Assembly (NCBI RefSeq): GCF_018257575.1 | Contig: NZ_JAERJP010000013.1 | Span: 49,835-113,834, forward strand | DNA from: Tatumella sp. JGM91 | GTDB lineage: Bacteria; Pseudomonadota; Gammaproteobacteria; Enterobacterales; Enterobacteriaceae | Direction: 5' to 3' | Length of the DNA stretch: 64,000 bases | Part shown: positions 28,053 through 37,030 of the stretch, in pieces | Position numbering within the stretch: position 1 is the first letter of the stretch | Layout of the letters: the number at the start of each line of letters is the position of its first letter | The notes under the pieces: generated by a model | Told to the model about the DNA's origin: nothing | The model's input: only the letters and a program-made list of their open reading frames with translations | Databases searched by the model: none | Made by a program: the position numbers and the translations under genes

Positions 28053-29678
28053 ATGACTATGGAAACAATTTCCCTTTCAGGCATGGATTTACTGCATAAC
28101 GCAGCAGGGAATAAAGGCACTGCATTCAGCGAGCAGGAACGTAAAAGTAAACATCTGGAAGGGTTACTGCCACCGTCCATAGAATCACTTGACCTGCAGG
28201 TTCAGCGCGTACTGAATCATCTGGACAGCAAAAAAGACGACCTGGAACGTTATATCTATCTGATTGGCCTTGAAGAACGTAATGAGGTCGTCTTCTATAA
28301 AACCGTTATGTCCGATCCGAAACGCTTCATTCCGATCCTGTACGATCCAATCGTTGCCGACGCCTGCCTGGAGTTTGGCCATATCTATCGTCGTCCGCGC
28401 GGTATGTACATTACCCGCCATATGAAAGGCCGTATGGCCGAAGTACTGAAAAACTGGCCAGTCAAAGATGTTCGATTTATCTGTGTCTCTACCGGTGGAC
28501 GTATTCTTGGCCTGGGCGATATCGGGGCGAACGGCATGGGGATCCCTATCGGTAAACTGCAACTGTATACCGCCTGTGCTGCTGTTCCTCCGGAATGTTT
28601 ACTGCCGGTACTGTTCGATATCGGTACCACTAACGAAAAACTGCGTGCTGATCCGCTGTATCTGGGTACCCGCGAAGCACCTGTCAGCGAGCAGGAACTG
28701 AACGAACTGACCGAAGAGTTTGTGCAGGCAGTTCAGACGGTGTTCCCTGGCTGTTGTATTCATTTTGAAGACTGGAAAGGCACTGATGCGATCCGTTATC
28801 TGGACCGCTATAAAGATAAAGTGCTGTGCTACAACGATGATATTCAGGGCACCGCCAGCGTTGCACTGGCCGGTATCGCCAGCGCGATGAACATCACCGG
28901 TTCCAGCCTGACAGAACAACGGGTGCTGTTCTACGGCGCAGGTTCTGCCGGTATCGGTATCGGTAAACTGATTTGTGCAGAGCTGCGTGATCTGGGCCTG
29001 TCAGAAGAACAAGCCCGTTCACGCATTGCCTACATGGATATCAACGGTCTTATCGAAACCTCCCGTCAGGATCTGAGTCCGGAACAACAGAAGTTTGCTC
29101 TGGATGCGAAACCTTCCCGTGATTTAGTGCAGGTGATTGAAGATTTCAAACCGACCATTCTGTTTGGTGTCAGTACCAGCGCCGGTGCCTTTACCCGTGA
29201 GGTGGTAGAAAAAATGAGTGAAATTAATCCGCGGCCAATTATTTTTGCTCTGTCTAATCCCACCAGCAAAGTGGAATGTACAGCTGAGCAGGCATATACC
29301 TGGTCCGGAGGTAAAGCCCTGTTTGCGGCCGGTGTCCAGTTCCCGGAATTTGATATGGACGGCAAAACCTTCCTGCCCGGCCAGGCAAATAATTTCTACA
29401 TTTACCCGGCCATTGGCCTGGCAACCTACGCCGCCAGACCGCTGCTACTAAACGATGAATGCTTTATTGTGGCCGCTCATGCAACCGCTGAGCAGGTGAC
29501 CGCCGACATGCAGAAAAAAGGCATGCTGTATCCGAGCCAGGACAATATTCTGGAGACCGAAATCACCACCGCAACCCGTATTGTCGAATACATGTTTGAC
29601 AGCGGACTGGCACAGGCTGAACGTCCGGCGAATATCCGCAGCTGGATCGAAGAGATGCTTTATAAACCTCACTATTAA
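28053..29678 (+). CDS. NAD-type malic enzyme (malate decarboxylating)
   Basis: This 541-residue member of the malic enzyme family converts malate to pyruvate and CO2, probably with NAD. Visible are RRPRGMYIT with the catalytic tyrosine, GMGIPIGKLQLYTA with the catalytic lysine, metal ligands in HFEDW and YNDDIQGT, and the nucleotide motif GAGSAGIG. Usually conserved TDGxR reads STGGR before ILGLGD. A malolactic-type reaction (malate to lactate) cannot be excluded by eye. AGGAG lies 7 bases before the ATG. It heads the cluster behind the sigma-54 promoter. Confidence 0.88.
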   Translation: MTMETISLSGMDLLHNAAGNKGTAFSEQERKSKHLEGLLPPSIESLDLQVQRVLNHLDSKKDDLERYIYLIGLEERNEVVFYKTVMSDPKRFIPILYDPIVADACLEFGHIYRRPRGMYITRHMKGRMAEVLKNWPVKDVRFICVSTGGRILGLGDIGANGMGIPIGKLQLYTACAAVPPECLLPVLFDIGTTNEKLRADPLYLGTREAPVSEQELNELTEEFVQAVQTVFPGCCIHFEDWKGTDAIRYLDRYKDKVLCYNDDIQGTASVALAGIASAMNITGSSLTEQRVLFYGAGSAGIGIGKLICAELRDLGLSEEQARSRIAYMDINGLIETSRQDLSPEQQKFALDAKPSRDLVQVIEDFKPTILFGVSTSAGAFTREVVEKMSEINPRPIIFALSNPTSKVECTAEQAYTWSGGKALFAAGVQFPEFDMDGKTFLPGQANNFYIYPAIGLATYAARPLLLNDECFIVAAHATAEQVTADMQKKGMLYPSQDNILETEITTATRIVEYMFDSGLAQAERPANIRSWIEEMLYKPHY

Positions 29679-29714
29679 TTCCCCGACTGAGGTTTATTTC
29701 AGGGACAGTATTTC

Positions 29715-29739
29715 AGGGGCGTTTACCCGCCCCTTTTTT
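29715..29739 (+). terminator. terminator between malic enzyme and antiporter genes
   Basis: AGGGGCG and CGCCCCT form a 7-bp stem with a 6-nt loop followed by six T residues, only 36 bases past the malic enzyme stop. It probably lowers expression of the antiporter relative to the enzyme rather than separating them fully, since no other promoter is obvious. Confidence 0.82.
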
Positions 29740-29755
29740 CCATCAGGAGAAAATC

Positions 29756-31420
29756 ATGAACTTCTTTATTTCCACTCTGCATGAGAATCCCGATATTGCG
29801 ATTTACCTGACCCTCGCATTAGGCGCATGGTTTGGTACCTTTACCTTCGGAAAATTCAGTCTTGGGGTGGTCACCAGTACATTAATTGCCGGACTACTGA
29901 TAGGTCAGCTCGACTTACATATTTCCCCGGTCATGCAATCGACGTTTTTTGATATGTTCCTGTTCGCCGTCGGTTATGCGGTGGGCCCGGAATTTATTCG
30001 TGCCCTGAAAAGTGACGGTCTGCCTCAGGTAGTGTTTACGGTAATTATCTGTCTGTCAGGACTGGGAACCGCCATTCTGTTAGGCAAAATCTTCCACTAT
30101 GACAGCGCGCTGACCGCAGGGTTACTGTCCGGGGGATATACTAACTCGACGGTGCTGGGTGTAGCGTCCAGTGTGATGTCCCAGAATGCCGCGGCTGCGG
30201 CTGCATTACTGCCGGTCGCCTATGCGGTTACCTATCCGTTTGGTACCGCCGGTTCTGCCTGGTTCCTGGCAACCCTGGGCCCCAGACTGATGGGAATTAA
30301 CCTGCCCGAAGCCTGCCGTGACTACGAAAAAACGCATAGCCGCCACCAGGAAATTAAAGATTCTGCGTACATTGCCCATGTCGCCAGAGCACTGACTGTG
30401 CAAAACCCCGATTTTGACCAAAAAACGGTCGCGCAGGCAGAAGATATGCTGGGACATAAAGTATTTATCCGCCGTATTCGTTATCAGCCACAAGGTCCGG
30501 TGACACAGTGCGAAGCCGATACCCTGCTGACTCAGGGCGCGGAAATTATTGCCTCCGGCAGCCTGCAGGATATTGTCGCCAGTCAGTCGCTGATTGGTCC
30601 GGAAAGTGCCGATATTAACCTGCTTAATTTTGCCACTGAGAAACTGGATATTGTCCTCAGTAAACAGGCGGCACGCGGTAAAACCCTCGGCGAGCTGGTC
30701 TATACCGAGTTCAGCCGTCCCGGCCATGGTATTTTTCTGCTTTCCGTCACCCGTGCCGATGAAACACTGCCGCTGGATATGGATTTAGCCCTGAAACCCG
30801 GCGATGTACTGACCGTCAAAGGTGAAGGCAAAGATGTCGCCGCCCTGGCCGCAAAAACCGGTTATGCTGACCGTAACAGCAATACTTCTGATTTAATGTT
30901 TATGTGTGCCGGTATTGCCATTGGCTGCCTGATTGGTGCCATTACTATCCATGTGGGCGGCATTCCGCTTAGCCTCGGTACCAATGTTGGTGCCATTGTT
31001 GCAGGGGTTATTTGCGGTTATATCCGTTCGGTCAAACGGACTTTTGGTAAAATAGCCAATCCGGCTATCTGGTTATTAAATAATCTGGGTCTGAATGGTT
31101 TTATTGCCATTGTCGGGATTAATGCCGCATCAGGATTTATTGGCGGACTTAAACATTACGGGTTGCCCTTATTTATCTGCGGGATCATTGTTACACTGGT
31201 TCCCCTGATCCTTGGATTGATATTAGGACGTTACGTTTTCCGCTTTCATCCGGGAATTTTATTTGGTGTCTGTGCCGGCGCCCGTTCCACCACGGCAGCC
31301 CTCGGCGCAATTCAGGATGCGGCCCAAAGCAGCGTTCCGGCCATCGGCTATACGGTAGGTTATGCGGTGTCGCGCTTAGTGATGGCAGTACTGACTATCG
31401 TGCTTCTTAATATTTATTAA
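29756..31420 (+). CDS. AspT/YidE-YbjL-type antiporter with TrkA-C domains
   Basis: This 554-residue membrane protein has the layout of the aspartate:alanine exchanger (AAE) family. Two hydrophobic membrane halves (about 1-190 and 380-554) flank a hydrophilic middle with TrkA-C-like segments (KVFIRRIRY...GAEIIASG and KPGDVLTVKG). The half-repeats share GxSxGG or GARSTT patterns. Relatives exchange aspartate for alanine or export succinate. Beside a malic enzyme, the likely substrate is a C4-dicarboxylate, perhaps exchanged for pyruvate, lactate or alanine. AGGAG precedes the ATG by 6 bases. Confidence 0.85.
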   Translation: MNFFISTLHENPDIAIYLTLALGAWFGTFTFGKFSLGVVTSTLIAGLLIGQLDLHISPVMQSTFFDMFLFAVGYAVGPEFIRALKSDGLPQVVFTVIICLSGLGTAILLGKIFHYDSALTAGLLSGGYTNSTVLGVASSVMSQNAAAAAALLPVAYAVTYPFGTAGSAWFLATLGPRLMGINLPEACRDYEKTHSRHQEIKDSAYIAHVARALTVQNPDFDQKTVAQAEDMLGHKVFIRRIRYQPQGPVTQCEADTLLTQGAEIIASGSLQDIVASQSLIGPESADINLLNFATEKLDIVLSKQAARGKTLGELVYTEFSRPGHGIFLLSVTRADETLPLDMDLALKPGDVLTVKGEGKDVAALAAKTGYADRNSNTSDLMFMCAGIAIGCLIGAITIHVGGIPLSLGTNVGAIVAGVICGYIRSVKRTFGKIANPAIWLLNNLGLNGFIAIVGINAASGFIGGLKHYGLPLFICGIIVTLVPLILGLILGRYVFRFHPGILFGVCAGARSTTAALGAIQDAAQSSVPAIGYTVGYAVSRLVMAVLTIVLLNIY

Positions 31421-31521
31421 GGCGCGGCCTTACTCTGAAACACTGATCCGGATCCGGTCGTCAGAAGAAGTGCTGCCGCCCGGATCCCCGCGATACAATC
31501 AGTAAAGCAGGAAAATGAGCA

Positions 31522-33393
31522 ATGTTTCAGAAAGAAAACAAAATCCCCCCCGCCAGTGGTTTTTTTAACTTTTCGCGTCATAGTCTGTTACTGGCCGCGA
31601 GTATTATCCTTGCGGTATTGCTGACTGACTGGCTGAGTTACCTCTGTCTTCTGCCGCGAGCGCTGGCTAAAACCGAGGCACAGATTCAGCGAAGCCTGAA
31701 AAGTAAAATAAATACGTTCGAACGTAATCTGGATAAATACCGCTATCTGCCACTGACCCTGGCAATGGACAGTGACCTGCAAAATTATCTCCTCACTCCG
31801 CAACGCGTACCCTATACCGTCATCAGTCAGAAACTCAGAAATATCAGTCAGGTGATTGGTGCCGGTCAGGTTTTCCTGGCCTCACAAGCGGGCATTATCA
31901 TCGCCTCAGAGCAGTCTTGCGGGCCGAATGCACTGCGCGGGCACGATATTTCTTTCCGGCCCTATTTTCGCCAGGCAGTGAGTGATCATGTGATGGCGTT
32001 CTATGCGGTCGGCACCACAGAAAATATGCCCGGCTACTACCTCTCGACCCGGATGACGGCCGGAGGAAAAGATATCGGGGTGCTGGCACTGAAAATTAAT
32101 ATGGACCATTTATTCGTCGCCGATGCGCCGCTCAGTGAACCACTGGCCCTGTCAGATGCCAGCGGGATAATCATTGCTTCGAATATCCCGGGCTGGAAAT
32201 ACCATACTCTGGGGATTGCGGAAGCCGAAGACTTACAAACCGCAGTGAATACACGGCAATTTGGCGGTTATAAGATCACTCCGCTGCCGGAAGTCCGTGC
32301 TGACCGGCATCCGGCAGGTTTCACGCTTATGACGATTGCCGGTCAGCATTATCTGGCCGCCCGGGCGCCGATCCCCGGTACCAGTATGTATTTAACCGGT
32401 ATGTTGCCGGCAACGCCGGTTTACCGCGATATCTGGCTGCGTATTGCGTTAATCGACAGCATACTCAGTTCAATTATTTTCTTCGGTTATTTTGTTAGCC
32501 AGCGTATGAAACTGGTCCGTAAGATTGCCGAGAATAACAACGCGATCAGGGATGCTTATAGTCAGCTGGAAGTGCTGGTCGCAGAGAGAAGCCGTGAACT
32601 CCGGACCAAAAATCTGGAGCTGGAAAAAGAAATTACCGAACGGCTCGGCTTTGAAGAACGGGAGCGGAATCTGCAAAAGGAGCTGATTCGTACAGAAAAA
32701 CTGGCAGTTATCGGCCAGCTCTCTGCCGGACTGGCCCATGAGATTAATCAGCCACTGGCTGCTATCCGCGCCTATTCTGAGAATACGCTTATTTTTCTGC
32801 AACGCGGCAACCTGAAAGCCACCGGTGAAAATCTGACCCGGATCTCAGCACTGGTTGACCGTATTGGCGTGCTGACCGGCCAGCTGCGTTCTTTCGCCAG
32901 GCCCTCCGATGAGAGCATCAGCCAGGTACGCCTCAGCCACTGTATCGATAATGTGATGATGCTGCTGAAACACCGGCTGGAAAAGAAACATATTACGCTG
33001 CACAAAGTGTTTCCGTGTGACGAAATTTATGCGCAATGCAACGGCTTACGTCTCGAACAGGTGTTGGTAAACCTGCTGGCGAATGCGATTGATGTCCTGG
33101 ATAACCGGCCATCCCCGGAAATTTCGGTGCGCTTATTCCGTTTCTTTTCAGAAGCGATTATTGAGGTTTCCGATAACGGTCCGGGGCTGGCCGCCGGGAT
33201 TATCGAACATATTTTTGAACCCTTTTTTACGACCAAAAAAACCACCGGACTCGGACTGGGGCTGGCCATTTCGGCAGATATTATCAGAAGCTTTCATGGC
33301 AGCCTGAGCGCCGATAACCTGGCCAGCGGCGGGGCCAGATTTACCATCCGATTGCAGCTCAGTCCGGCACAGCAGGAGAATCTCATTGGCTGA
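31522..33393 (+). CDS. dctB: DctB-like sensor histidine kinase
   Basis: This 623-residue membrane kinase is the sensor of the pair with the following regulator. A first membrane helix (about 17-42) and a second (about 308-328) enclose a periplasmic sensor region resembling the double-PAS/dCache fold of DctB, which binds C4-dicarboxylates. After a coiled linker comes the HisKA box with phospho-acceptor His406 (AGLAHEINQPLAAIRAYS). The ATPase lobe follows, with NLLANAIDV, DNGPGL and FEPFFTTK...GLGLGLAIS. The name is by similarity; the ligand is not known. Confidence 0.87.
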   Translation: MFQKENKIPPASGFFNFSRHSLLLAASIILAVLLTDWLSYLCLLPRALAKTEAQIQRSLKSKINTFERNLDKYRYLPLTLAMDSDLQNYLLTPQRVPYTVISQKLRNISQVIGAGQVFLASQAGIIIASEQSCGPNALRGHDISFRPYFRQAVSDHVMAFYAVGTTENMPGYYLSTRMTAGGKDIGVLALKINMDHLFVADAPLSEPLALSDASGIIIASNIPGWKYHTLGIAEAEDLQTAVNTRQFGGYKITPLPEVRADRHPAGFTLMTIAGQHYLAARAPIPGTSMYLTGMLPATPVYRDIWLRIALIDSILSSIIFFGYFVSQRMKLVRKIAENNNAIRDAYSQLEVLVAERSRELRTKNLELEKEITERLGFEERERNLQKELIRTEKLAVIGQLSAGLAHEINQPLAAIRAYSENTLIFLQRGNLKATGENLTRISALVDRIGVLTGQLRSFARPSDESISQVRLSHCIDNVMMLLKHRLEKKHITLHKVFPCDEIYAQCNGLRLEQVLVNLLANAIDVLDNRPSPEISVRLFRFFSEAIIEVSDNGPGLAAGIIEHIFEPFFTTKKTTGLGLGLAISADIIRSFHGSLSADNLASGGARFTIRLQLSPAQQENLIG

Positions 33394-34699
33394 TTACCAT
33401 GTATTAATTATCGAGGACGATGAGTCCGTGCGCACCAGCTGTATTCAGTCGCTGGAGATTGAAGATATCCCCGCCGCCGGAGCCGGCTCAGTTGAGGAGG
33501 CACAGAAAATGTTGCCCCCCGGTTTTAGCGGCGTGGTGGTGACTGATTTACGCCTGCCGGGCCTCAGTGGTATGGATTTTCTGCAGCAAATGCAGTCCGT
33601 CGCTCCTCAGGTTCCGGTGATTATGATCACCGGTCACGGCGATATTATGACGGCGGTCGAAGCTATGCGCAGCGGTGCCTATGACTTTCTGCCTAAGCCC
33701 TTTTCACCCCAGGTATTAATCCAGCAAGTACGCCGTGCGCTGGAAAAGAGAAAACTGACACTGGAAGTTGAGAAACTGCGCCAGAAACTGGCCCATGTCA
33801 GTGACCTGGATAGTCGTTTTATCGGCCATGCACAACCGATGTGTGAGTTGCGTGAAACTGTGAGAAATATCGCAGCAACGCCCGCGAATGTCTTGATCCA
33901 TGGTGAAACCGGTACCGGTAAAGAGCTGCTTGCCCGCTGTATTCATGACCTCAGTGGCAGGCCCGGTAATTTCGTCGCCCTCAACTGTGGTGGTCTGCCG
34001 GAGACGCTGTTCGACAGCGAGATTTTTGGCCACGAACGCGGCGCATTTTCCGGAGCAACCCAGAAACGGATTGGTAAAATTGAATATGCTCAGGGCGGGA
34101 CGCTGTTTCTCGACGAAATTGAAAGTATGCCAATGGCTATGCAAATCAAGCTGTTGCGTGTACTGCAGGAGCGAATGATTGAGCGACTCGGTTCCAATCA
34201 GGCGATTCCTGTGGATATCCGGGTGATCAGTGCTACCAAAGCCGATTTGGGATTGCTGGCAGAACAGGGACAATTCCGTGCTGACCTTAATTTCCGCCTG
34301 AATGTCATTGAACTGCCTATCCCGCCACTGCGTGAGCGCCGTGAAGATATTCCTCTGTTATTTAAATATTTTTCCGAAACCGCAGCCACAACCTTTGGCC
34401 GTGAGGTACCGGTAATTGATGTAATAAAAATGCAGAACTACCTGACCTGGTCCTGGCCCGGAAATGTGCGTGAACTGAGGAATGAAGCCGAACGTTGTGT
34501 CCTCGGTATGACCGGGGAAGCCGGGCGTCACAGCTCCGAGACAGTGCTGACATTACCGCAGCTGGTTGAGCATTTCGAAAAAGATTTAATTATTTCCGAA
34601 CTCAGCAAACATCACGGTAATGTTTCCCAGGCGGCAGAAGCTCTGGGGATCGCAAAAAGTACACTGTTCGATAAAGTAAAAAAGTACGCACTGCAATAA
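33386..34699 (+). CDS. dctD: DctD-like sigma-54 response regulator
   Basis: This 437-residue NtrC-family activator has a receiver domain (Asp11, Asp12, phospho-acceptor Asp54, Lys104), an AAA+ domain (Walker A GETGTGKE at 173-180, Walker B LFLDE at 240-244) and a Fis-type C-terminal helix-turn-helix (NVSQAAEALGIAKSTLFDKV). The sigma-54 contact loop reads GAFSGA at 219-224 instead of the usual GAFTGA. The start is a TTG at 33386 with AGGAG 7 bases before it, overlapping the kinase gene by 8 bases, so the two are translationally coupled. Its likely target is the -24/-12 promoter at 27969. Confidence 0.9.
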   Translation: MADYHVLIIEDDESVRTSCIQSLEIEDIPAAGAGSVEEAQKMLPPGFSGVVVTDLRLPGLSGMDFLQQMQSVAPQVPVIMITGHGDIMTAVEAMRSGAYDFLPKPFSPQVLIQQVRRALEKRKLTLEVEKLRQKLAHVSDLDSRFIGHAQPMCELRETVRNIAATPANVLIHGETGTGKELLARCIHDLSGRPGNFVALNCGGLPETLFDSEIFGHERGAFSGATQKRIGKIEYAQGGTLFLDEIESMPMAMQIKLLRVLQERMIERLGSNQAIPVDIRVISATKADLGLLAEQGQFRADLNFRLNVIELPIPPLRERREDIPLLFKYFSETAATTFGREVPVIDVIKMQNYLTWSWPGNVRELRNEAERCVLGMTGEAGRHSSETVLTLPQLVEHFEKDLIISELSKHHGNVSQAAEALGIAKSTLFDKVKKYALQ

Positions 34700-34756
34700 C
34701 CTGACGGCCACTGTCGGGCTCACCGGCCGGGCCGCCATTACCGCAGTACGGTAGAT

Positions 34757-36904
34757 TCAGAAACGATAGTCAGCGCCTATCTGCCAGCTGCGATCCCGTC
34801 CTATCCAGCAATAGCTGCTACTGTAACAGGTATAGGTCATTTTATTGGTCAGGTTCTGGGCACCGGCTTTCAGTGTCAGCCCTTGCAGTGACTGACTTAA
34901 TACCCCCATATCGTAGCTGGCCGCCAGGTCATACTGCGTATTACCGCCAATCGCAGGTAATGCATTGTCCGGAGTGATTTCACTTTTACCGTAATAACGC
35001 ATACCAGCCCCCAGCATCAGTCCGTTAAAAATGCCCTGCTCAAAGGTGTAGTCTCCCCACAGATTGAGGCTGTTTTGCGGAACCTGCGTCACCCGTTTGC
35101 CCTGGTAGAGGTCATCTTTCTTATTTACCGCATCGGTATAGGCATAGCTGGCAATCAGCGTCATATTGTCCTGCGGGCGGCTGACAATACTGAGTTCTGC
35201 CCCGTCGGACCTGACTTCACCGGTTTGACGATAATTCAGTAACCCGCCGGCAGTGTAGGTATAGTCAGTCGTCAGCACATTTTTTTGTCTGATCTCAAAG
35301 ACCGATGCGGTCAGTGTAGTCGCATACTCAGACAGTAAATATTTTACCCCGCCTTCCAGTTGTTTACTGGTAGTCGCTTTTGCCTGGCTGGCCGTCAGGG
35401 TGCCCTGCGGCGCTACCGGCAGGAAACCTTCTGAATAACTGAGATAAGGTGCCAGGCCGTTACTGAACTGATACAGAACACCGAGCCGTTTAGTCAGTTT
35501 ATGCTGGTCAATCGATGATTTACTGCCCCCGCTCAGGTAATCGGTCGTCGATGACTGATAATCGTCATAACGCAGACTGGCCAGCACATTCAGGCCACCC
35601 CGCGTCATTTGGTCCTGGAGATAATAACCGCTCTGGTGAAAACTGAGCCGGTTATTCGTCGAGGTATACAGCCCCGCATTATCTGTTGTTACCTGATCAT
35701 AATCGGGGTTGAGCATATTAATGCCGGGGTTACGGGTGGCATAACGCCAGGTCATATCAGAGTTAAGGTGCTGATAATCAAAACCGGCCAGCAGATGATG
35801 CTGCCAGCCTGCCCATTCCAGGGTTTTGGTCAGCTGATTATCAAGGTTAATACTGTCAACGCTTTCATCTGTGGTATAGCCAAAGCGTGACAGTTGTGTG
35901 TCACTGGTGTCGGTGCCGGTGGCGTAAATGCTGCGCTGGTGACTGTTCAGGGTAAAATAACGGGCCCGCTGTACCACACCCCAGCCACTATTAAACTGAT
36001 GTTCAAAACTGTAGCCGATCATCCCCTGCCGTTGTTTAAACCCATTCCAGCGGTCACCGGCATATGAGCGGCGTGACGCATAACCGCTGCGCAGGTAAGC
36101 CAGTGGTAAAGGATTTGACGGTGTCAGCCCGGGTTGATTCTCATACAACGCATCCAGCGTAAGGCGGGTATCTGAATCAGGCTGCCAGCTCACGGAAGGT
36201 GCTATCAGATAGCTTTCATGTTTGGTAGTGACCGGCTGATCACTGCCTTCACTGCCTTTCCCTGCCAGACGGTAATTCCAGTTGCTGTCAGCAATAGGCC
36301 CGGTCGAGTCCAGATAGCCTTCTTTCAGCCCCCGGTTACCGGTAGTCACACCAAGACGGGTACTGCTGTGTGACAGGGGTTTTTTCCCTACGATATTGAC
36401 CAGTCCGCCGGGTGAGGCATTGCCATATAATACGGATGACGGACCTTTCAGAATATCCACGCGGTCAATCAGTAACGGGTCGATAAACGCTTTGGTATTG
36501 CCGACCACATTATAGGGGAGTGCCAGACCATCATAATATTCATGGTCTGCCGCAAAACCGCGGATTTTATATTCACTCATATAGGTAGTGGAGCCGCGCA
36601 GTTCGGAAGCCACCCCCGCGTCATAGCGTAAAATTTCGTTCAGGGAATTCCCATGGCGCATGCCGATTTGTTGCTGGCTGATTGAGTCAACCGTCTGAGG
36701 GGTCCGGGTTTCCGGCACTGCCGATTTCGTCGCACTGTTGATATACGGCGCGACGGTATTTTGTTGCCCGCCCGCTTCCCCGCTGGCAGTCACCACCAGC
36801 GTCTCTGTCGCTGCCCATAACGGCGATGACAGCATCAATGCTGTACTCACTGCCAGCCGGTAACCACAGAGCCCCGGAGCGGTTTTTTTCATCTGCCTTG
36901 CCAT
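34757..36904 (-). CDS. TonB-dependent siderophore receptor
   Basis: This 715-residue outer-membrane receptor is of the hydroxamate/ferrichrome type (FhuA/FoxA/FpvA-like). A signal peptide ending near SSPLWA is followed by a TonB-box-like TETLVVTA. The plug domain follows with TPQTVDSISQQQI, YKIRGFA, DRVDILKGPSSVLYG and SPGGLVNIVGKKP. A 22-strand barrel comes next and ends in aromatic YRF, with a cysteine pair in TCYSSSYCW typical of ferrichrome-type receptors. A second in-frame ATG at 36892 (MKKTAPG) is an alternative start. The regulator gene lies upstream on the same strand. The siderophore is unknown. Confidence 0.9.
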   Translation of the reverse strand: MARQMKKTAPGLCGYRLAVSTALMLSSPLWAATETLVVTASGEAGGQQNTVAPYINSATKSAVPETRTPQTVDSISQQQIGMRHGNSLNEILRYDAGVASELRGSTTYMSEYKIRGFAADHEYYDGLALPYNVVGNTKAFIDPLLIDRVDILKGPSSVLYGNASPGGLVNIVGKKPLSHSSTRLGVTTGNRGLKEGYLDSTGPIADSNWNYRLAGKGSEGSDQPVTTKHESYLIAPSVSWQPDSDTRLTLDALYENQPGLTPSNPLPLAYLRSGYASRRSYAGDRWNGFKQRQGMIGYSFEHQFNSGWGVVQRARYFTLNSHQRSIYATGTDTSDTQLSRFGYTTDESVDSINLDNQLTKTLEWAGWQHHLLAGFDYQHLNSDMTWRYATRNPGINMLNPDYDQVTTDNAGLYTSTNNRLSFHQSGYYLQDQMTRGGLNVLASLRYDDYQSSTTDYLSGGSKSSIDQHKLTKRLGVLYQFSNGLAPYLSYSEGFLPVAPQGTLTASQAKATTSKQLEGGVKYLLSEYATTLTASVFEIRQKNVLTTDYTYTAGGLLNYRQTGEVRSDGAELSIVSRPQDNMTLIASYAYTDAVNKKDDLYQGKRVTQVPQNSLNLWGDYTFEQGIFNGLMLGAGMRYYGKSEITPDNALPAIGGNTQYDLAASYDMGVLSQSLQGLTLKAGAQNLTNKMTYTCYSSSYCWIGRDRSWQIGADYRF

Positions 36905-37030
36905 AAAAAGTATTACCGTAATTTATTGATTTTCAGGCTGCTATTATTACGTTTTTCAACAGGATGACGCCTATGCCAGGTGACATGTTGTGTATGAAAA
37001 ACGACAAAAGACAGACGGCAGGCGCACCGG

